A stretch of 37,861 nucleotides of DNA from Streptomyces olivaceoviridis (GCF_014650115.1 NZ_BMUI01000048.1:1-37861), one strand, 5' to 3'. Positions 21,983 to 30,732 are shown, counted from the first letter of the stretch. The notes: a model not told the origin generated them from the letters alone. Program-made: numbers and translations.

Positions 21983-23754
21983 GCGGGGAGGTCCGCTTCG
22001 ACGGGCGGTCGCCCGACCTCGCGGCCGTCGGGCGCATCACGGAGCGGCTCGCCGACCGCGGACCCGACGGGGAGGGCACCTGGAGACGGGGCGCGGTGGC
22101 GTTGGGACACCGCCGCCTGAAGATCATCGACCTGTCGGACAGCGGGTCCCAGCCCATGACGGACGCCCGGGGCGAGGTCACCGGCGTCTTCAACGGCTGC
22201 GTGTACAACTATCCGGAGCTGCGGGAGGAACTGCGCCGTCTCGGCCACCGCTTCGCGTCGACGTCGGACACGGAGGTGGTGCTGAACGCCTACCGGCAGT
22301 GGGGGACCGCGTGCGTGGAGCGTTTCCGGGGCATGTTCGCCTTCGCGATCGTCGAGCACCGCACCGGCCGCGTCGTCCTCGCCCGGGACCGGCTCGGGAT
22401 CAAGCCGCTGTACCTGGCGCGGACGCCGGGTCGGCTCCGGTTCGCCTCCACGCTGCCCGCCCTGCTGGCCGCCGGAGACGTGGACACCTCACTCGATCCG
22501 GTGGCCCTGCACCAGTACCTGAGCTGGCACGCCACGGTCGCGGCCCCGCGCACCGTCCTCAACGGGGTGCGCAAGTTGCCCCCGGCCACCGTGCGGGTCG
22601 TCGAACCGGACGGCACCTACCGGGACCACTGCTACTGGCAGCCGTCGTACACGCGCCGGCCCGAGTACGCCGACATGACAGCGGCCGAATGGCGGGACGC
22701 GGTGCTGGACGCGCTGCGCGTGGCCGTGCGCCGGCGGACGGTGGCGGACGTGCCGGTCGGTGTCCTGCTCTCCGGCGGCCTCGACTCCAGCCTCATCGTC
22801 GCGCTGCTGGCCGACGAGGGGCAGCGCGACCTGCTGACGTTCAGCGTCGGGTTCGAGACGGAGGGCGGCGAGGAGGGCGACGAGTTCCGCTACTCCGACC
22901 TGGTGGCCCGGGAGTTCGGCACCGACCACCGTCGGCTGATGGTTCCCTCCGAGCGGGTGTCGACGGCTCTGGACGGGGCGTTCGCGGCGATGAGCGAGCC
23001 GATGACCAGCCACGACGTGGTCGCCTTCCACCTGCTGTCCGAGCAGGTGTCCAAGGAGGTGAAGGTCGTGCAGAGCGGGCAGGGCGCCGACGAGGTCTTC
23101 GCCGGTTACCACTGGTACCCGGAGCTGGCGTCGGTCCCCCGCGAGGACGAGCCGGAGCGGTACGCCGCGACCTACTTCGACCGGTCGCACGCCGACCTCG
23201 CCCGGGTCCTGCGGCCCGGGATACTGCCCCACGACGACGTCTCGGGACGCTTCGTACGGGAGCACATGGCGCGGCCGGGGGCGGAGACGGCGCTGGACGC
23301 CGCCCTCCGGCTGGACACGCACGTCATGCTCGTCGACGACCCCGTCAAGCGGGTCGACAACATGACCATGGCCTGGGGCCTGGAGGCCCGGGTGCCGTTC
23401 CTGGACCACGAGCTGGTCGAGCTGGCTGCGGCCTGCCCGCCGGAACCCAAACTGGCCGACGGCGGCAAGGGGGTGCTGAAGGAGGCGGGCCGCAAGCTGC
23501 TGCCCCACGAGGTCGTCGACCGCCCCAAGGGCTACTTCCCCGTGCCGGCGATCCGGCACATGGCGGGCCCCGTCCTCCGGCGCGTGCGTGAGGCACTTCA
23601 GGCACCGGAGGCAAGGCGACGCGGTGTGTACCAGGAGGCGTACGTGGCGGAACTCCTCGGGGCGCCCGACGAGCACCGGACCAGGCGGGGCGCGAACGCG
23701 CTCTGGCAGATCGCTGTGCTGGAGATATGGCTGCAGACCCACGGAATCAAGTGA
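21970..23754 (+). CDS. asnO: asparagine-synthetase-like amidotransferase, N-acetylglutaminylglutamine amide (NAGGN) type
   Basis: A 594-residue class II glutamine amidotransferase plus synthetase. The N-terminal domain begins MCGLSGEVRFDG, with Cys-1 (after Met removal) as the glutaminase nucleophile, and contains LADRGPDGEG, FNGCVYNYPELREEL and ARDRLGIKPLYLA. The C-terminal domain has the pyrophosphatase motif LLSGGLDSSLIVALLADEGQRDL, then QSGQGADEVFAGYHWYP and NMTMAWGLEARVPFLDHELVELA. From memory these match the NAGGN amidotransferase branch (TIGR03104; AsnO of Sinorhizobium meliloti) far better than plain AsnB. That enzyme amidates N-acetylglutaminylglutamine to an osmoprotectant. GGAGG precedes the ATG. 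The Ngg partner is absent from this window. It is coupled to an S9 peptidase gene by a GTGA overlap. Confidence 0.87.
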   Translation: MCGLSGEVRFDGRSPDLAAVGRITERLADRGPDGEGTWRRGAVALGHRRLKIIDLSDSGSQPMTDARGEVTGVFNGCVYNYPELREELRRLGHRFASTSDTEVVLNAYRQWGTACVERFRGMFAFAIVEHRTGRVVLARDRLGIKPLYLARTPGRLRFASTLPALLAAGDVDTSLDPVALHQYLSWHATVAAPRTVLNGVRKLPPATVRVVEPDGTYRDHCYWQPSYTRRPEYADMTAAEWRDAVLDALRVAVRRRTVADVPVGVLLSGGLDSSLIVALLADEGQRDLLTFSVGFETEGGEEGDEFRYSDLVAREFGTDHRRLMVPSERVSTALDGAFAAMSEPMTSHDVVAFHLLSEQVSKEVKVVQSGQGADEVFAGYHWYPELASVPREDEPERYAATYFDRSHADLARVLRPGILPHDDVSGRFVREHMARPGAETALDAALRLDTHVMLVDDPVKRVDNMTMAWGLEARVPFLDHELVELAAACPPEPKLADGGKGVLKEAGRKLLPHEVVDRPKGYFPVPAIRHMAGPVLRRVREALQAPEARRRGVYQEAYVAELLGAPDEHRTRRGANALWQIAVLEIWLQTHGIK

Positions 23755-25970
23755 CCGACGACCGGGACGCGCTGGCGGCGCACGGCCCGGCACCCGCCGT
23801 GATCCGCTCCGGACCACCAGGTCCGACGGGTCCGGGCCCCGACCGGTCCCCGGACCACCGTACCGGGGACCTCCTCGACGCCGCCCGTGCCGCCGCCCCC
23901 GCACCGGTGCCGCTGCCCGAGGCGGGCGGCCCGCGAGACGCGGTGACACGGCTGCGCGCGCACGGCTGCTGGTACCCCTCCGCGAACGCCGACGGCAGCG
24001 AGACCGCCTTCATCTGCGACCGGGGAGGCGTCCCCCAGCTGTGGGCCGGGCCCGTCGACGGTGACGAGGTGCGGCTGCTCGACTCCTCACCGGACCCGGT
24101 CAAGGAGGTGTCCTGGTCACCGGACGGGCGCTGGATCGCGTACACCACGGCGCCGGGCGGCGGTGAGCACTCACGGGTGCTCTGCGTACGGCCCGACGGC
24201 ACCGGCCGCCGCATCCTGGCGGGAGCCGACCCGGCCAGTTCCGCCTATCTGGGCTGCTGGGCCCACGACGGCTCGGCCGTCGCCGTCACCGTCGCGGCTC
24301 CGGCCGCCGCCGCGTACGGCGCCCTCGCGAGGCAGGCCCTGACGGACTCCGGCCCCGCGGACGACCGGCTCGCCGGGATGCGCCCGGCGGCCGACTGGGC
24401 GGACCGGGACGGCCACGCCACGCTCCTCGGCCCGGCCGCGTACGACGCCGCCTCGGGGGTGGCGCCGGACGGGACCCCGGCCGGCACCACGGCACCGGCG
24501 GCCCGGCCCGACGGCGGCCTGTCGGTCTACCTGATCGATCCCGACGCCCTGGCCTCGCCCGTCCTGCTCACCACCGAGACCCACGCCGCCTCGCTGCGCG
24601 CGTGCGACCTCAGCCCCGACGGCGGTCTCGCGCTGCTGCGCCGGGGGCCGCGCGGCCGGCGCGAGGCGGTCGTCCTGCGCACCGCCGACTCGGTGACCAC
24701 CCTCGTCGTGCCGGTCGCCGACGGCGACCCGTGGATCGGCCGGTTCTCCCCGGACGCGCGGACACTGTGGCTGCGCAGCAACGACGACCGCGAGTACGCG
24801 GCACTCCTCGCGGTGGCCCTGGACGCCGACGGCGGGCCGCACACGGTGTCGGTCGCGGCGGAGCGTGCCGCAAGCGACCTGGAACTCCTGGCGCTGGCCC
24901 ACGACGGCCGCACCGCCGCGCTCGCCTGGAACGTGCGCGGCGCGAGCGAACTGGAACTCGTCGAGACCTTCCCGACGGGGCGGACCCCGGACGGCACGGG
25001 CCCGGCGCGGCCGTTGCCCCTGCCCCACGAGGTCGTCACCCGCGTGACCGCCGCCGGTGCCGGGCGCCTGCTGCTCGCGCTGTCGGGGTCGCAGCGCCGT
25101 CCGGGCCTGTGGTGGGCCCACGAGGGCGTGTCGCTGCTGCGCACCCCATGGTCCTCCCGGAACGAGGACGCCGTCCCGCCGGGCCGCCCACCGGTGCGCC
25201 CCGTCCCGGTGCTCCTGACCGCGCGGGACGGGCTGCCCCTGAGCGGCTGGTACTACCGGGCGCCGGGGCGTGCCCCCGACGAACCGGCACCCTGTGTGAT
25301 CCACCTGCACGGAGGCCCGGAGGAACAGGAACGCCCGGTGTTCAACCCGCTTTACCACGAGCTGGTCGGGCGTGGCCTGGACGTCTTCGCCCCCGACGTC
25401 CGGGGCTCCCTGGGACACGGCCGCTCGTTCGTCGACGCCGACCTGGGCGCGGGCCGCTTCGCCGCCCTCGACGACGTCGCGGACTGCGCGGTCCACGCGG
25501 TGACCGCGGGCCCCGCCGATCCCACGCGGCTCGCGGTCATGGGCCGCTCGTACGGCGGCTATCTGACGTTCGCCTCCCTCGTGTGGCACCCGGACCTGTT
25601 CCGCACCGGAGTCGCCGTCTGCGGCATGTCCGACTTCCTCACCTTCTTCGCCGGTACGGAGCCGTGGATCGCGGAATCGGCGGCGCACAAGTACGGCCAC
25701 CCGGAACGCGACCGTGAGCTGCTGCACGCCCTGTCGCCGATGAGCCGCATCGACGCGCTGCGCGTCCCGCTGCTGGCCGTCCACGGCGAACACGACACCA
25801 ACGTGCCACCGGGGGAGTCCCAGCAGTTCGTACGGGCCGCGCGGGAACGGGGCGTCCACGCGGAACTGCTGACCCTGCGCGACGAGGGGCACGACTTCCT
25901 GCGCGCGGACAACCGGCGTCTGTTCCGCCGCGCCGCGGCCGACTGGATGCAACGGCACCTCCACACGTGA
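23751..25970 (+). CDS. S9 family (prolyl-oligopeptidase-like) peptidase
   Basis: A 739-residue cytosolic serine peptidase. Residues about 60-440 form a beta-propeller of repeated PDGRWIAY / SPDG-type blades (VKEVSWSPDGRWIAYTT, CDLSPDGGLALLRRG, IGRFSPDARTLWLRS). Residues about 480-739 form the alpha/beta-hydrolase domain. There the nucleophile Ser is in VMGRSYGGYL, the Asp in VHGEHDTNVPPGE and the His in RDEGHDFL; the HLHGGPE oxyanion strand precedes them. The GTG at 23751 overlaps the amidotransferase stop (GTGA). An in-frame ATG at 23727 has GGAG only 2 nt upstream and is less likely. Such enzymes cleave short peptides or acyl-amino groups, so it may process the amidotransferase product or precursor. 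A short CCCCC/GGGGG hairpin follows the stop. Confidence 0.88.
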   Translation: MTDDRDALAAHGPAPAVIRSGPPGPTGPGPDRSPDHRTGDLLDAARAAAPAPVPLPEAGGPRDAVTRLRAHGCWYPSANADGSETAFICDRGGVPQLWAGPVDGDEVRLLDSSPDPVKEVSWSPDGRWIAYTTAPGGGEHSRVLCVRPDGTGRRILAGADPASSAYLGCWAHDGSAVAVTVAAPAAAAYGALARQALTDSGPADDRLAGMRPAADWADRDGHATLLGPAAYDAASGVAPDGTPAGTTAPAARPDGGLSVYLIDPDALASPVLLTTETHAASLRACDLSPDGGLALLRRGPRGRREAVVLRTADSVTTLVVPVADGDPWIGRFSPDARTLWLRSNDDREYAALLAVALDADGGPHTVSVAAERAASDLELLALAHDGRTAALAWNVRGASELELVETFPTGRTPDGTGPARPLPLPHEVVTRVTAAGAGRLLLALSGSQRRPGLWWAHEGVSLLRTPWSSRNEDAVPPGRPPVRPVPVLLTARDGLPLSGWYYRAPGRAPDEPAPCVIHLHGGPEEQERPVFNPLYHELVGRGLDVFAPDVRGSLGHGRSFVDADLGAGRFAALDDVADCAVHAVTAGPADPTRLAVMGRSYGGYLTFASLVWHPDLFRTGVAVCGMSDFLTFFAGTEPWIAESAAHKYGHPERDRELLHALSPMSRIDALRVPLLAVHGEHDTNVPPGESQQFVRAARERGVHAELLTLRDEGHDFLRADNRRLFRRAAADWMQRHLHT

Positions 25971-26087
25971 CCCCCCGCCTCATCAAGGGGGAGCGGGATC
26001 GCCTGAACGAGGCCGCGGCGGGCGCCGTATCCGAGGACGCGGGCCGCGCAGACCCCGCCCTCGCCCGCGGGACGGAAGGAGAACCAG

Positions 26088-26753
26088 GTGCCGACACCGC
26101 CCGACCCCGAACAGCCGCCGCCCGGACCGGTCCTGGAGCCCGTCAGGGTCGTACGCCTTCGCCGCTTCGACGCCCTCGCGGAACTCATGCGGGAGATCCG
26201 GCCCGATCCGGTGACCCACGAGGACGACACCCGGGAACTCCCGCCCGTACCCGCCCCGGTCCCTCCCCCCTCGGGTACCCCCGGCCCGAGCGCGGGCCCG
26301 CGCCGGGCCACCGTGGCCGCGGCCGTCGTGGCGGCAGCCCTCGTCGGCTTCGGCTGCGCCCTGCTCCTCACCGGCCGCCAGATGACCGCCGCGACCGCCG
26401 GCCCGGCCCCGCCGGTCACGACCGCACCGCCGGCCACCGCACCAGGCGGCCCGTCGGCCCCCACCACGTCGGCCGGACCCACGGCCCCCGCCACCGCGCC
26501 CGACCCCGACGGCCCCGGCACCCTCCGCCGGGGCGACACCGGGCCCGACGTCGCCGACCTGCAACAACGCCTGCTGCGCGTCCCGGACGTCTACCGCGAC
26601 GGCTCCACCAGCGGCACCTACGACACCACGCTCACCGAGGCCGTGGCCCGCTTCCAGCTCTGGTACGGCGTCAGCGGCGACGAGAGGGGTGTGTACGGGA
26701 ACGACACGCGCCGCGCGCTGGAGTCCCGCACCGGCGTCGGCGACGATTCATGA
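26088..26753 (+). CDS. membrane-anchored peptidoglycan-binding domain protein
   Basis: A 221-residue protein. Residues 1 to about 70 are a cytoplasmic Pro-rich segment with an Arg-rich patch (VVRLRRFDALAELMREI). A single transmembrane helix spans about 73-96 (ATVAAAVVAAALVGFGCALLLTG). A Thr/Ala/Pro-rich spacer (about 100-145) crosses the wall. Residues about 148-215 form a peptidoglycan-binding type 1 domain (LRRGDTGPDVADLQQRLLRV, TYDTTLTEAVARFQLWYGV, GVYGNDTRRALE). The start is GTG 26088 with AAGGAG 6 nt upstream. It is 117 nt after the S9 peptidase and may be separate from that operon. It likely links the membrane to the cell wall; a signalling role is possible but unproven. Confidence 0.85.
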   Translation: MPTPPDPEQPPPGPVLEPVRVVRLRRFDALAELMREIRPDPVTHEDDTRELPPVPAPVPPPSGTPGPSAGPRRATVAAAVVAAALVGFGCALLLTGRQMTAATAGPAPPVTTAPPATAPGGPSAPTTSAGPTAPATAPDPDGPGTLRRGDTGPDVADLQQRLLRVPDVYRDGSTSGTYDTTLTEAVARFQLWYGVSGDERGVYGNDTRRALESRTGVGDDS

Positions 26754-26835
26754 GTGGCACACCGGGCACACGGGGACCACCGCGCGGCCCGCGCGGGCCG
26801 GGGCACCGGGCGGCGGCGGACGGGAGCGGAGCGGC

Positions 26836-27354
26836 ATGGCGGACGAGAGCGGCACGCGGGGCCGGCAGGGGCGACCGGACCTGGACGGCTTCTTCGACCG
26901 GCTGGACCCGGACATGTGCGTGGTGACCGCCGCGGCGAGCGGCAGGCGCGCCGGTTGTCTGGTCGGCTTCGCCTCGCAGTGCTCCATCCAGCCGCCCCGG
27001 TTCGCCGTCTGGCTGTCCAAGGTCAACCAGACCTACCGGGTCGCCCGGGCCGCGCAGTTCCTCGCCGTCCATCTGCTCACCCGCGACCAGCGGGACCTCG
27101 CGGAACTCCTCGGTGGCGAGACGGGCGACGAGGTCGACAAGTTCGCGGGGCTCGCCTGGCGGGAGGGGCGGGGCGGCACCGCCGTCCTGGAGGACACGGC
27201 GGCCTGGTTCGTGGGTGCCATCCTCCAGCGCACCGACGGCGGCGACCACGTCGGCTTCGTGCTCGACCCCGTCGAGTGGGGCGAGGGCCGCGGCGGCCCC
27301 CTGTTGCGCCTGTCCGACGCCGTCACCATCGACGCCGGCCATCCCGTGGACTGA
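26836..27354 (+). CDS. flavin reductase-like (split-barrel FMN-binding) protein
   Basis: A 172-residue protein of the flavin reductase-like domain family. Typical segments are a first strand DMCVVTAAASGRRAGCLVGFASQCSIQPPRFAVWLSK, then NQTYRVARAAQFLAVHLLTRDQRDLAELLGGETGDEVDKF, and a VGFVLDPVEW strand. It probably binds FMN; members reduce flavins for partner monooxygenases or act as stand-alone reductases. The ATG at 26836 follows a GGGAGCGGAG purine stretch. No partner oxygenase is adjacent. It converges with the PP2C phosphatase gene, 34 nt away. A 14-bp palindrome (GGCCCGCGCGGGCC, 26786-26799) lies between it and the preceding gene and may be an operator or weak terminator. Confidence 0.8.
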   Translation: MADESGTRGRQGRPDLDGFFDRLDPDMCVVTAAASGRRAGCLVGFASQCSIQPPRFAVWLSKVNQTYRVARAAQFLAVHLLTRDQRDLAELLGGETGDEVDKFAGLAWREGRGGTAVLEDTAAWFVGAILQRTDGGDHVGFVLDPVEWGEGRGGPLLRLSDAVTIDAGHPVD

Positions 27355-27388
27355 GCGCGGCCGGCCCGGACCGATCCGGACGCCGCCG

Positions 27389-29788
27389 TCAGCCCTCCGC
27401 GGCCTCCGTGGCGTCCCGCACGTCCTCCAGGGGCATCCGGATGTCGAGCACGCACACGTCGTCGCGCCGTTCGTCCGCCAGCATCGCCGCGAGCAGCGCG
27501 TCCAGGGACCCGGACTCGCCGCGGCCGTGGGCGCGCACCGCCTCGGCCAGCCGGGCGAAGCCCGCGTCCAGGCCCTCGCCGGGGCGTTCGACCAGGCCGT
27601 CGGTGTAGAGCAGCAGCCGGTCGCCGGGCTCCAGGCGCAGCTCCCGCGACTCGTACGCGGGGGCTGCCGTCGCGCCGAGCAGCATGCCGCCGGGCCGGTC
27701 GAGGAAGCGGACCTCGCCCCGGCGCACCAGCAGCGGCGGCGGGTGCCCCGCCTGCGCCCAGGCGAGGACGTGCTGGTCGGGGTCGTACCGGGCGAGCACC
27801 ATGGTGGCGCTGATCTGGCTGTCGCGGGAGTGCAGCAGGAGCTGGTTGAGCCGCGCCAGCGCCCCGGTGAGCGAGGAGCCGGTGCTGACCATGCCCTTCG
27901 CGGTGAACCTGAGCTGGGCCATGGTGGCCACCGCGTCGATGCCGTGGCCCGCCACGTCGCCGACCACGAACAGCGCGTCGTAGTCGGGCAGTTCGATGGC
28001 GCTGAACCAGTCCCCGCCGACGTGGATGCCGGCCTGCGCGGGCAGGTAGGCGACCTCGACGCGCAGCCCGGCCAGCCGCACCGGCTTGCTGGGCAGCGGC
28101 AGCAGGGCGTGCTGGAGCCGGGCCGCCAGGGCCCGTTCGGCCTGGAGGATGCCGCGCTGGAGCAGCATCGCGCGCTCGCTCTCCACCAGCGCGAGTTCCG
28201 CGCTGCGCTGCGCGGTGAGGTCCTGGACGAAGCCGTGCACCTCTACCGGGGTGCCGTCGGGCGTGGTGGCGGCCTCGGCGACCATCCGTAGGTGCCGGAC
28301 CCCCTCGGGCGTCTCGATGCGGAACGGCACGTCGAACGGGCGGGCGCGGGAGACGAGTTCGGCGATCGCGTGGGCCAGCGGCCCGGTGTCGTCGGGCAGT
28401 ACCAGGTCGGGCAGCTCCTCCAGGCGGACCGGCCGTTGCCCGGGGCACAGGCCGAGCACGGCGTACGTCTGCGTGGCCCAGGAGGTCTCCTGGGTGATCA
28501 GGTTCCAGTTGGCCCAGCCGAGGTTGCCGAGCCGCTGCACGTCGGCCAGGCGCTGCTCCTGGCGCTCGACCGGGTCGTGCCGCAGCCAGGTCACCACCAG
28601 GCACTCGCCCAGCGGAGCGGCCCGCACCGTGTAGGTGGCGGTCACGGGCACCCCGCCGACCACGTCCTGGTAGGCGAACGGCTCGCCCTCGAAGGGGACT
28701 CCGGTCTCCAGGGCCTGGAGGTAGCCCCGCCACAGCGGTTCGCCCGCGACCGACGGATAGCTCTCCAGGACACGCCTGCCGACCATGTCGCGGCCGGTGC
28801 GGCCGAACACGTCGACCGCCCCCGGGGTGGCGGCGTCGATGAGGTAGTCCTCCACCTCGCCGGAGGGGGTGCGCAGCGGGGTCAGCAGGATCGCCGCGTC
28901 CGGCAGTGCGTCGAACACCGCCTGCACGGTGTGGGAGACGTCCCCGGGCGCGCCGCCGCGCGGGTTGTCGAAGGCCCGCAGCCGGCCCGCGCACAGCCGG
29001 GCCACGGCCCGCAGCAGCTCCCGCTCGCGCCGTGTGAACGGCTCGCCGCGCCGGCGGAGCACCCCGAGGGCGACGCACGCGGTGTCCCCGGCCGGCACGG
29101 GCAGCCAGGCCCGGGTGGGCCACCGCTCCGGCGGATCGCCGATGAGCAGGTACTGGGCGCGGTCCAGGGCGATGTCCTCCAGCCAGCGCGGCTCCCCGGA
29201 CTCCAGGGCGTCCAGCGCGGCCACGCTGGTCGCCGGGGGGAGCCGGCTCCACTGGGCGGCGAGGGTGGGGTCGACACCGGCGTACCCGATCAGCGCGAGC
29301 CCGCCCTCGGGCGGCCGCTCGTACAGCATCACCGCGTCGGCGCCCGCCTCGGACGCGAGGTGGTCCAGCAGGCATCCGGCCAGCTCGTGCGGCGAGCCGA
29401 CCCGGAGCAGGTCGCGGCCGATGTCTCCCAGGGCGCCCGTCAGGTCCGTGGAGCTGGCGGGCACGCTCTCCCAGGAGCGGACGGCGGCGGCCGGGGCCGG
29501 CGTCGGGGGCTGCTGCCGGGGCGGCAGGGCGCCCAGGGTGAGCCAGCACTGTTCGAGGAGGGTGCGGTTGCCGTCCTTGGCGCGCTGGACCAGCTCCTGG
29601 TGGGCGGCGTCCGGGGTACAGGATGTGACGGCCATCAGCACGCCCTTGGCCCGCTCCAGGACCGCGGAGGTGGCGGCCACGTCCCGCAGCCGTTCCAGTT
29701 CGGCGCGCTGCCGGGCCACGACCTTGGCCAGCGCCGCGAGATCGGCGCCGGTTCCGCCGTCCACCGGAGGCAGGGGCTCGCTCGTCAC
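27389..29788 (-). CDS. multidomain PP2C (SpoIIE-type) serine phosphatase with ANTAR, GAF and PAS domains
   Basis: A 799-residue signalling protein. Residues about 10-85 form a coiled-coil/ANTAR-like module (LAALAKVVARQRAELERLRD, then VLERAKGVLMAVTSCTPDAAHQELVQRAKDGNRTLLE). Residues about 110-270 are a GAF domain, about 290-420 and 425-540 two PAS domains, and about 570-785 the SpoIIE/PP2C phosphatase. The phosphatase metal motifs are GGDWFSAI, VVGDVAGHGIDAVATM, AGHPPPLLV and DDVCVLDIRM. Such enzymes dephosphorylate anti-sigma antagonists in partner-switching pathways. The start is uncertain: GTG 29788 (6 nt after CATGCT, possibly leaderless), ATG 29806 and ATG 29824 are all in frame. No kinase or antagonist gene is nearby. 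Confidence 0.88.
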   Translation of the reverse strand: MTSEPLPPVDGGTGADLAALAKVVARQRAELERLRDVAATSAVLERAKGVLMAVTSCTPDAAHQELVQRAKDGNRTLLEQCWLTLGALPPRQQPPTPAPAAAVRSWESVPASSTDLTGALGDIGRDLLRVGSPHELAGCLLDHLASEAGADAVMLYERPPEGGLALIGYAGVDPTLAAQWSRLPPATSVAALDALESGEPRWLEDIALDRAQYLLIGDPPERWPTRAWLPVPAGDTACVALGVLRRRGEPFTRRERELLRAVARLCAGRLRAFDNPRGGAPGDVSHTVQAVFDALPDAAILLTPLRTPSGEVEDYLIDAATPGAVDVFGRTGRDMVGRRVLESYPSVAGEPLWRGYLQALETGVPFEGEPFAYQDVVGGVPVTATYTVRAAPLGECLVVTWLRHDPVERQEQRLADVQRLGNLGWANWNLITQETSWATQTYAVLGLCPGQRPVRLEELPDLVLPDDTGPLAHAIAELVSRARPFDVPFRIETPEGVRHLRMVAEAATTPDGTPVEVHGFVQDLTAQRSAELALVESERAMLLQRGILQAERALAARLQHALLPLPSKPVRLAGLRVEVAYLPAQAGIHVGGDWFSAIELPDYDALFVVGDVAGHGIDAVATMAQLRFTAKGMVSTGSSLTGALARLNQLLLHSRDSQISATMVLARYDPDQHVLAWAQAGHPPPLLVRRGEVRFLDRPGGMLLGATAAPAYESRELRLEPGDRLLLYTDGLVERPGEGLDAGFARLAEAVRAHGRGESGSLDALLAAMLADERRDDVCVLDIRMPLEDVRDATEAAEG

Positions 29789-29942
29789 GCGATGAGCATG
29801 GCACATCCGGGCGCGTTCGATCACTCGTCTGCCGGGTCGGGATTCACACGACCGGTGGACACGACCGGCGGCTCCGGAAGCGGTGGGGGAGGCGCCTGGG
29901 CAGGGCAGGGCGAGGGAGTGGTGAGGGAGCGGCCTGGCCGGG

Positions 29943-30323
29943 TCAGCGGACCGTGACGCGGGCGGCCAGCGCCTCGCTGACCGCGCGGACGCTGCGCGCG
30001 ATGTGCTGCAACTGCAACACCTCCGCCGCGTACAGCTTGATCGTGTGCTCGATCACCGATTCGGGCAGTCCGAGCACGGGCAGTTCGGTCCGCGCGGTCT
30101 GGAGGGCGGTCCGCGCGACCCGTATCTCCTGCTGCACCTGGATCTGCGCGTGCCGGGCCAGCAGGACCGGGTGCCGGATGAGCGCCGGGTAGCTGGCGTA
30201 GCGCGCGGGGATCAGCTCGCGCAGCCACTTGGCGGCCGAGCGCTCCCAGTCGTACGAGCCCGGCGTCTTGACCTGACAGGGCCAGTCTGGGCTGATGCGC
30301 GTGCTGGTCAGGGGCATGTTCAT
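29943..30323 (-). CDS. conserved hypothetical protein, mostly helical
   Basis: A 126-residue protein. The N-terminus is distinctive (PLTSTRISPDWPCQVKTPGSYDWERSAAKWLREL). The rest is a long helical segment (HPVLLARHAQIQVQQEIRVARTALQTARTELPVLGLPESVIEHTIKLYAAEVLQLQHIARSVRAVSEALA) suited to a coiled coil or helical bundle. There is no signal peptide or membrane helix. It looks conserved in Streptomyces; function unknown. The ATG at 30323 has GGAAGCG directly before it; a second ATG two codons on (30317) has better spacing. Upstream, two strong hairpins and an AT-rich promoter-like island suggest special regulation. Confidence 0.7.
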   Translation of the reverse strand: MNMPLTSTRISPDWPCQVKTPGSYDWERSAAKWLRELIPARYASYPALIRHPVLLARHAQIQVQQEIRVARTALQTARTELPVLGLPESVIEHTIKLYAAEVLQLQHIARSVRAVSEALAARVTVR

Positions 30324-30365
30324 CGCTTCCGGTGTGCGGCGTCGGAGGGTGGTCGACGGGTTCGG

Positions 30366-30427
30366 GGCGGCCCCGGTCTAGGGGATGACCGGGGCCGCCA
30401 CGGGCGCGTCGCGCAGACGACGCGCCC
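30366..30427 (-). ncRNA. two consecutive perfect hairpins: structured leader or small RNA 3' end
   Basis: GGCGGCCCCGGT (30366-30377) pairs perfectly with ACCGGGGCCGCC (30388-30399), 12 bp, 10-nt loop. Two bases on, GGGCGCGTCG (30402-30411) pairs perfectly with CGACGCGCCC (30418-30427), 10 bp, 6-nt loop. They lie 43-104 nt upstream of the small conserved gene and downstream of a promoter-like island on the reverse strand. They may terminate a roughly 200-nt RNA or attenuate the gene. The 409-nt gap 30324-30732 holds no gene that I can support. Confidence 0.55.
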
Positions 30428-30580
30428 CGGTACACCCCGGGCGCCGACGTGGGTAGGGGACGGCGGCAGGGGGTGTCCGTGCGCGGGCCCCGGGCGCGGG
30501 GAACCGGCGCTGCGTGCGGTGGGGCGTGCGCATGGGCGGTCCGTCGGCTTTCTCGGGGCGGTGGGCGGGGAGCCCGCCGA

Positions 30581-30634
30581 GCAGTATTTATATATGCCGA
30601 TCGCTTTGCAAGGCGTATGAAAACATTCATGCGC
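30581..30634 (-). promoter_or_regulatory. AT-rich promoter-like island with adjacent palindrome
   Basis: In an otherwise very GC-rich gap, the reverse strand reads TTGCAA (30611-30606), then 13-17 nt further a TATATAAATACT stretch (30594-30583) suited to a -10. Just upstream, ATGAA (30617-30621) and TTCAT (30626-30630) form a palindrome that extends to GCG/CGC at 30613-30634 with one mismatched pair. It is a likely operator for transcription toward 30323. Confidence 0.55.
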
Positions 30635-30732
30635 GTTATGGGGTGAATCGTCCCCGTCCACGGCACGGATGACCGCAAGATCTTCACGGATGCCCGGAAG
30701 CGGGCGAGAGGAACGGCCGTACCGGCCCCGGT

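Noticed and set aside
21902..25970. A lasso-peptide cluster (asparagine-synthetase-like cyclase plus peptidase plus short precursor)
   Set aside because: The amidotransferase keeps the full N-terminal glutaminase domain and matches the NAGGN branch. There is no RiPP recognition element or transglutaminase-like leader peptidase, and the short ORF lacks lasso leader features.
27033..29804. Alternative long reverse-strand frame over the PP2C phosphatase
   Set aside because: The translation is Arg/Ala/Pro-rich with no domain, while another frame on the same strand gives intact GAF, PAS and PP2C motifs.
30449..30646. Short forward-strand ORF across the AT-rich island
   Set aside because: Composition shifts from Arg/Gly-rich to AT-driven residues midway, with no ribosome binding site. 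The region is better explained by promoter and RNA structure.
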